Source: Excoecaria cochinchinensis (taxonomy: Eukaryota; Streptophyta; Magnoliopsida; Malpighiales; Euphorbiaceae). Taken from it: a stretch of DNA of 64,000 nucleotides. Where the stretch lies: NCBI GenBank assembly GCA_947683425.1, contig CANTUQ010000043.1, positions 8,875,501 through 8,939,500 on the forward strand, given 5' to 3'. Positions 57,249 through 64,000 of the stretch are shown piece by piece; position 1 is the stretch's first letter; every line of letters starts with the position of its first letter. Position numbers and translations under genes: made by a program. The notes below the pieces were generated by a model. That model was not told the origin of the DNA. It saw only the letters and a list, made by a program, of their open reading frames with translations, and searched no databases.

Positions 57249-59738
57249 TGTAACACCCCAATACCCCTTGGGAGGATATCGGAGCGCCACACCCACACAC
57301 ACACTTACACATATATATATAACCGAAAGGGAAGAATAATACCAATATAAAATATCAAAAATAATTAATCATCTATAAAATAAATGATCAATAAAATACA
57401 TAAGTGTTTCTTTAAATCCAATGCATATACATATACTGAACTATTCATTTACAAAAACATATGTATGTATACAAAATTTGGTCATAAAATCCTTTACATG
57501 TACTTATACAAAAACTGTACAACTTAATAGCCAAAAATAAAAAGACTACAATTGGAACTCCTAGTGGCCGACCTACAAATGCTCAACTCCAAACAAGAAC
57601 CTACCACCTACACGGATAAACACCCGTGCTAAGCGATAACGCTTAGCGGGGAGTAATAAAGCAAAAGACTTCTCACGAAGTCACAAATATAAAAGAATAA
57701 TACAGCAATGCATGAACATAATAATATAACATTCATAACATTATATAAAAGACATGCAAATGACAAGTTCATGAAATATTCATGCTATAACTCATGTAGC
57801 TATGCATATCATTAATCATTCCATATCATTAATTTTAAACAACTACTGATACTTGTACAATTCCCACTCATAGACATACATACAAATGTATAATAAACAA
57901 ATATCAATGCTTATACAGTACAACAACTCAGTACATTTGGACATTTACCCATTACATATGCATATAACATAATAGCATATCAATAATAATGTAATCATAT
58001 AATAGCCTAAGTTCACACTAATAATGGATACGGGTACTATTGATACTGATAGGACACAGTATCGGAAGCATGTAGAGACATGCGTCTCGAAACATGTATA
58101 CTTGTACACCCAAAGGTAGAAGGGGAGACTGAAGTCTAAAATCATGTAGAGACAAATAGGGCTGTCTTATAGCAGCTGCACTCACACTCTAACCCTTAAA
58201 TAAGCATGCTTATCTATCCACTACTATGACTATTCAGGCTCAACCACACTATTACTATCATATAACCATTTCCTTGGTACATGTATAAAGACTAAGTTAT
58301 CATATCAAAATTCATAAAATATACATTCACTTATGCAAATAAGAGTAAAATTTTAAAGGTATAAAGATATAGGTCCCATAAGTGAGAAACCATGCAAAGG
58401 ATCTGAAACAATTAACATTTACAGAACAAGGTATGTCGCGCTCGCGAAAAGGGTTGAGCCTGCGATAGAGGCCAAAAACTCCATTGGTCGTGCTCGCGAT
58501 AGAAGGCAGCCCGCCAACTGCTCGGCTCTCGAGCTCCTTGTCATGCTCGCGACTGAATTCTCGCTCACGATAGGGTACTCTAGGCCGGAGCTTGTCCTAT
58601 GCTCGATATCACACTCGCGACAAAAAGTCACGCTCGCAATAGAATGTGCTCGACAGAAGATCGTAACCTGTGCTTTCGGCCCAATCCGGAGCCAAGCTAT
58701 CTGTCGTGCCCGCGACAGAGGTCGCGCTTGCAATAAAGACGGATTTCCAAACCTTGAAATTGCTCCTCACATGGCAACTTATGTTCATCACAACCTAACA
58801 TCAATCTAACATGTATAAATCCTCAATTCATTAACATATGCCTTCAAAATTTGCTAACAATCATGTAAACCACAAATTAAACCTATTAAAATGATTAAAT
58901 TGGCAAAATGCATAATTAAAAACCCCAAACTCAGAAATTGCTCTACAACATACAAATCCACTTTCAAATCATCATATACAAAAATTGCCTCTAATATATT
59001 AAACATGTATTCCAAACTCAACTCAAAACATGCATTAAAACACATTTAACATCATAAATTTCCAGAATTTCAAAATATTCGGCAAAACACAACTAAACAT
59101 GCAAACTCCAAACCTCAAAATTGCAGCTTTAAACTACTTCTTCAAGATCCAACTTTCTCTTTGCCTTTATTATTCCTCTTATCACAAGATTCTTGCAATC
59201 AAAAACATCAAAACTCATAAAATCAAAAACCCATATAATCAGAACTCATCCAACGTGAAGAAGAGAAGGAGAAGAAAATCATTCAACTAACTTACCTCTT
59301 CAACTCAAACTCATAATCTTATAGAAACAAACTCAAACCTTGAAGATTAACCAAATAAAGAGGAGAAGTAAGGAGCAAGGAATAAAAGAAGAAGAGCAAG
59401 AAAGAGAGAACGGGAAAAGAAACGCGGGAAGAGGGAAAAAACAAAGGCAAAATCTGATTTGCCACTTCTCTCTCTTCTTTTCTTCTTTCCCACATTAAAT
59501 GCTCCCAACCACCAAGCTTAGGTCTCAACTCCCTATTGGTTAAACTTTATAAATCCTTGTCTTTTCGGCCTTGGTTAAACTCCTTTTACTCACTAAAACA
59601 AATTCTTCTCTTTAAAACTTTTATTCTCCTTCAATTAAGTCCTCAATTAATCCAATCTTTACTTGTACAATTACAATATGCCTTTAATCAAAGTAATAAC
59701 CTTATAATTTCTACTAGGGTCCATTTTGGGATGTTACA
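57249..59738 (-). mobile_element. Element D 5' LTR, 2490 bp (Tek)
   Basis: It begins TGTAACACCCCAATACCCC and ends TTTTGGGATGTTACA. It contains CTAAGCGATAACGCTTAG (57631-57648), the AAGCATGCTTATCTATCC block (58204), and a palindrome cassette with many TCGCGA / CGCTCGCGA words (58432-58740). The right flank CCTAT (59739-59743) should be the target duplication; its partner lies left of the window. Confidence 0.92.
58432..58740. repeat. Palindrome cassette of LTR D (CTCGCGA units)
   Basis: At least eight copies of GCTCGCGA(C/T)A-like words occur, for example near 58438, 58493, 58546, 58614 and 58627. The same LTR position holds TCACGGTGACAA hairpins in A and B and CTCGTGAC units in C. Confidence 0.8.
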
Positions 59739-61450
59739 CCTATAGGAACCCTTGAACCAAATTAAAAACGTCAATTTCACATACCTCAATTTGACACATA
59801 AACCTTTTCACTTATTTTGTCCTACTTCTTCCACTACAAATGGACTTTAATCACAACCACTAGATTATAGAGAGGCTGCAATTTTCTTAGGAAGCTTGGA
59901 TTAAGGGAAAACATAAGAAGAATTGACAAGATCTCAGTGGAAAACATGGAACATAATTTCGCCTAAGGAAGAGAGGGAGAAGGCTGCTGGATTTCTAGGG
60001 ATTTCTCTAGAGAAATATGTATTTTAGAGGTTTATATAGATGCCTTAACGGGCTAGGCTTGGTCCAACCAAGTTGGGCCAACCATAGTTGAGCCCAATTA
60101 GGTTTTAAACCCATTTTGCAGCCAAAAATGATTTTTATCAGTTTCCTAGCTCAATTCTTTCCAAAATTAGTTCCATAATTATTAAAATATTTAATTTACC
60201 TTCCACATAATTACAAGTTCATGCTAAAACGTATGCTAAAACTCAATTACAATCAATGGAAATAAAGGGATTTTGTAACCACAAACCTCAAATCCTTGCA
60301 CTAGACTCTTTAGGCTTCCTTTTCCTTCCCTTTTTCTTTGGAACCTTCTTCCTCACAAGGAGAACCTATTCAAACAATGAAATAACATCAAATATATCCT
60401 TCTTTTTTACAAAATAACTTAATAAATACACTATACACACTTGAAAACCCCCACAAGAACCAATAAACCCAATTAAAAATACCTATAACACTTACCTCAA
60501 ATTCATACCTAAACCTTGCATACTCAGATTTCCTCACTTCCCAAGCTCCAAATGGACTCAAATTACTGTCTCTATGTTATAGAGGGTCTAAAATTTAACT
60601 AGGAGCCTAAACTTTGGGGAGAGATTGGAGAAATGATGAAGAAAAATGGAGAAGAAAATGAGAAAAAATGTTTGGCTAAAGAGAAGGAGAAGAGAGGTGG
60701 TGGATGGCTGGATTTCTCTAGAGAAATCTAGCCTCTTGATGCTTTATACAGGCTGAAATTGAACTGAACCAATCCAACCAAATCGGTCCAACCGGTTTGA
60801 ACCAAAATTTTAATTTTTTGGTCAATTTCCACTGTTCAAGGGCATTCATGGGTTACTTAACTTATTTTCACTCCCAACTAATTGCATCATTCTTAAAATG
60901 TAGAAAATAGCCTCCTTACAAAGTTTTAGCTCAATCGGAGTCCATTTGGGGCCCGGTTCACTTAAATCGGTCCGATTTAGCCATTTTTGGTTATGCCGTA
61001 AAACACCATTCTAATGTTGTCAAAAATTACTAAAAATTATTTTATACCTTTACACTCCCCACACTACACCCTTTTGAGCTCAAAAATTATTTTTAAAAAT
61101 TTGGTCAAAGTTCGGTCAAACCCCAGTTCAATTGAATCGAACTAGAGGTTAACTTCTGTTTGACTTTCGGAGCCCTATATGACCTCATTTTCACTCCAAA
61201 TTTTGCCACTAGACTTCTGACAGTCCACAAATCAATTTTATCAAATAAAAATTTTTCAATATATGCTGTCAATTTCGACTGTAAAACTACCTCGAGTTTA
61301 CCCATCTCGAGATTGCTATACCTCGAGCACTCTTAACTTTTTAATTCTAATGTAGTATGAAATACTACACACATTACTCTAAATCAGAATCACACTATAG
61401 ACTCTATAAAATTCACTACATACTATTAATCCGGTATTGAGGCCATCACA
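59739..61450 (-). mobile_element. LTR H (E1-type), right-hand part
   Basis: It matches E1 LTR 6200-7869 in the same orientation: CAAACCTCAA near 60285, TCACTTACCTCAAAT near 60490, TTTTAGCTCAATCGGAGTCC near 60923. It ends GGTATTGAGGCCATCACA, and GTGCA (61451-61455) is the expected duplication. The left part lies beyond D. A further copy of the 'TTACCTC...GGACTC' phrase near 59770-59900 suggests an internal duplication. No gene was seen. Confidence 0.7.
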
Positions 61451-62999
61451 GTGCAACATTGATGAAAATGTTGTGTACTTAGTGAATTAAAATGGAAATT
61501 AAATGTAATTGTAAATGAAAGTATTAAGTATGAAAAGTGGATTTGAAAGTTGTTTGAAAAGTATTGCCCTTAGTAGTGTTCAGCGGTCTAATCTAGTATA
61601 AGATATGTTTGGCTAGCCATAGGAACACCCATACCACGGTGCAAATCATGGCGACTTGCTTTACTATGGCAGATTCGCGATGGTCTCTCATAGTGCATAG
61701 ATATGTTATATGCCCAGTGTTCAGTGATAGTGTTGGATTGGTCCTTCGGGATCATTCTCCAGTGCAGTATAGTGGACCTGTGGGGCCCACGTCCCGTATA
61801 TCCAGTCGGTAGATTTTCTGCCGGGATTGTACTAGGGGCATATCGTAATGATAAAATGATTTGAAATGAGAAAAGTAAAAAATGAAGATAATAAGGTAAA
61901 TGAAAAAGGACTTAAATGAAAAGAAATGAAAAGTTTAGGGTCAAAATGATAATTTACTTAATTAATACATCAAACTAGTAATAATAATGACATGACATGA
62001 AAATGTAAAAAGAGAAATGAAAATGAAAATTTGAGTGAAAAAGAACTCATGTGAAAAGAAAAGTGAAATTAAAATGACAGATATGTAAAGAACGCAAAGT
62101 TTAGGGACTAAAATATAATTTGACATGAAAATGCTAAAATGAGGACTAATATATAATTTGGAAGCCAAATAATGACTGAAGATGAAAAGAGAAATGAACT
62201 AGTAGCAAAAGTGGCAATTTTGTAATTAATTGGAAGATTAGGGACCAAAGCAAAATTTTACCATATTGATGGTACTTAATAGAATAAAATGAAAAGTGAA
62301 GTGAAAATAGTATTTAATTATGTGAAATAAATGAATTAGTGCCACAATAGTAAATAAATGATTAGTGGAGGGCAAAATCGTAAATAAGGAGTAAGTAAGT
62401 TAAATAATAAGTTTAATGAATAAAAATAACCAAATGAGTGATTAATTGATCTAATTGCAAAGAAATGACTTAATACGCACTAACAAGTAAAATGTAAATG
62501 AATGTAATAATGTGAGGGTTAAACCGTAATTTACATGTCAAATAAGTAAATAAGTATAAAATGACACTGATAAAGGTTTAGTGAGTGATTTAAATGAAAT
62601 TGAGGAATAAATTAAAGTAAAATGCATTATAGAAGTATATGAGTGAATGAAGTGAATGAAGTGAATGTATTAAAATAAACGTATTATAGTGTATTAAAAG
62701 AAACGTATTATAGTGTAAAATGCATTAATTAAAGTAAATGAAGTAAGGGAATTGAAGCATAGAGATTTAAAGGAGTAGAATGAGTATTTATAAGAAATGG
62801 GATCAGAGTGCAAATGAAAATAAGGAAAGTTAAATGTGATATGTTAGTGACCTGACAGTTTAAAAAGATTAAATGATATAAGAAAAAAAAAAATTTACCG
62901 CATTTGTCAAAAGTATTGATTAGATAGTAATTAAGAAATCTCGATAATAGTCTAAGCAATGTAATGTATGTAGTGTATGGAAGTGATAAGAGTGTTACA
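61451..62999 (+). mobile_element. LTR G (F-type), right-hand part
   Basis: It contains the module GTTTGGCTAGCCATAGG ... CCCACGTCCCGTATATCC ... TACTAGGGGCATA at 61600-61845, then AT-rich, G-biased phrases as in F. It ends GATAAGAGTGTTACA, followed by TAACC (63000-63004). The left part was separated by H. No gene was seen. Confidence 0.7.
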
Positions 63000-64000
63000 T
63001 AACCAATCTTAATGAGTTTAATGAACCTCTCTCTAGGACCCTAAAAGTGGGCCTCCGGGGACATGCAGGGTTCAGCACGCATGACAATAGTTTCAAATGT
63101 TAAGCAGCTGCATCAGGCTCCCTATAAGCATGCCTATCTGTCCACAATGTAGGTACCTAGGCAAGCTTCCTATAGCCTTAGACTAATTTTTATGCATATT
63201 TTAGTCATGAATAATGATTCATAAGCATATAATTACATGTAAGGCAATCTAGAGCATTTATCATAAATTTCATAGTATGCCTATGTATAGATACAATTTT
63301 TAAACATTAATGCGTAATTTATATTTAAATGAAAAGATTCTTATTTTCATATATTACACATGTCCATATTAATTACAAGTCATTAAAAATATGCTGGACA
63401 AGTTTCAGAAATATCTAGTGAAATTCGGGTTCAAAATAGTGGGAAAAACTCACTTTATAAGCTAAAATTAGGGGTCACACAGCGGTCAGAATCCTTCACC
63501 GCCATGTAAAATGGCAAAATTCTAGTACTATAGAACCTATTTACACAATGGGGAGGAAATTCACACAGCGAGCAATGTTACCTAAATATCGGTTAGGGTA
63601 TTCCATATAGCGGTCAAGAATTCTTGATCGCCTTGTGAGATGATTTTAAGGTATAATTAGAAGTTCCAGTAGCCATTTACACGGCAGTTGGGAAAGTTAC
63701 ACAGTGGGTACGAATTTCTCACCACTGTGTAACACTGTTTAAATGCCTTCTAGAACATAGTACAGTAGGGCAGAATTCATGGTTCACTTTGCTCAGACTT
63801 TTCCACCTAGTAAAAATATATATCTTAAGTTTCAAGTGACATAAAAATCACATATTTTGGACCTATATTTAAAGAGATATACCATTGAGAGCAATAACTG
63901 CTTCCAATGAAGGGGTAAAATCAGGTCTATACTTTCAATCCTAATTTTGGAGGTCTTAGGTGTTAGAATTTAGTTAAGATTCCTCTTAAAATTTAAAGCC
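63000..64000 (-). mobile_element. LTR K (Tek), interior part
   Basis: It contains the block CTATAAGCATGCCTATCTGT (63121-63143), preceded by AAGCAGCTGCAT as in LTRs C and D. It also contains the flank GAAATTCGGGTTCAAAATAG (63420), and a palindrome cassette of its own type (63476-63734). It runs off the right edge. G is inserted in it at 62999/63000. No coding sequence was seen. Confidence 0.7.
63476..63734. repeat. Palindrome cassette of LTR K (GCGGT / CACAGTGG units)
   Basis: Hairpin-forming units lie at 63476-63508, 63606-63638 (GCGGTCAAGAATTCTTGATC) and 63700-63733 (ACACAGTGG ... CCACTGTGT), most centred on GAATT. The position after the GGGTTCAA flank matches the cassettes in A, B and C, but the sequence is unrelated. 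Confidence 0.8.

Overview
This window looks like repeat-rich, probably pericentromeric or intergenic, nuclear DNA of a flowering plant (probably a dicot; I cannot name the species). It is AT-rich and contains no intact cellular gene. Almost every base can be assigned to long terminal repeat (LTR) retrotransposons inserted into one another, plus two DNA-transposon-derived insertions. The plant assignment rests on two Ty3 lineages (a Del/Tekay-like chromovirus group with an initiator-tRNA-Met primer site, and a Tat/Ogre-like group with a tRNA-Arg-like primer site), a CACTA-type end, a hAT-type miniature element, and captured fragments of plant-type genes (GRV2, CKS1, lipoxygenase, a BLUS1-like kinase).

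Names used here. 'Tek' is the Del/Tekay-like group: LTRs run from TGTAACACCCC-like to GGGGTGTTACA-like ends. E1, F, G and H are one subgroup; A/I, B, C, D and K are the other. 'Tat' is the second group: LTRs run from TGTGACGC to GTGTCTACA on the + strand when the element lies on the - strand. Tat-out and Tat-in are the two long copies.

Layout from left to right: E1 pol and gag (1-4128, - strand) and its 5' LTR (4129-7869); the right part of Tek LTR F (7870-12255) with a hAT miniature element (10740-11423); LTR A (12256-18574) interrupted by solo LTR B (13475-17527); the damaged 3' LTR of Tat-out (18575-23305) holding a solo Tat LTR (20446-23069); Tat-out internal DNA (23306-28053); Tat-in (28054-43726), whose 3' LTR holds a 3.56-kb insertion with fragments of at least four cellular genes (28100-31656); the rest of Tat-out (43727-50916), whose 5' LTR holds solo LTR C (45985-48538); the end of LTR A, called I (50917-51574); element D, a gag-only Tek element (51575-59738), with a solo Tat LTR in its leader (54102-57155); LTR H (59739-61450); LTR G (61451-62999); and part of LTR K (63000-64000).

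The nesting is consistent throughout: K contains G, G contains H, H contains D, D contains A/I. A/I contains F (which contains E1), B and Tat-out. Tat-out contains the solo Tat LTR, Tat-in and C. Four solo LTRs have perfect 5-bp target duplications (ATATA, GATGC, CGACC, CCATA), and the hAT element has a perfect 8-bp one.

No element appears able to move by itself: E1 has frameshifts and stops, D has no pol, and both Tat copies have lost most of the reverse transcriptase. The most unusual content is the multi-gene chimera inside Tat-in. Next are a conserved tRNA-Arg-matching 12-mer beside a hairpin within the Tat LTRs, and rapidly changing palindrome or GC-rich cassettes at matching positions of otherwise alignable LTRs.
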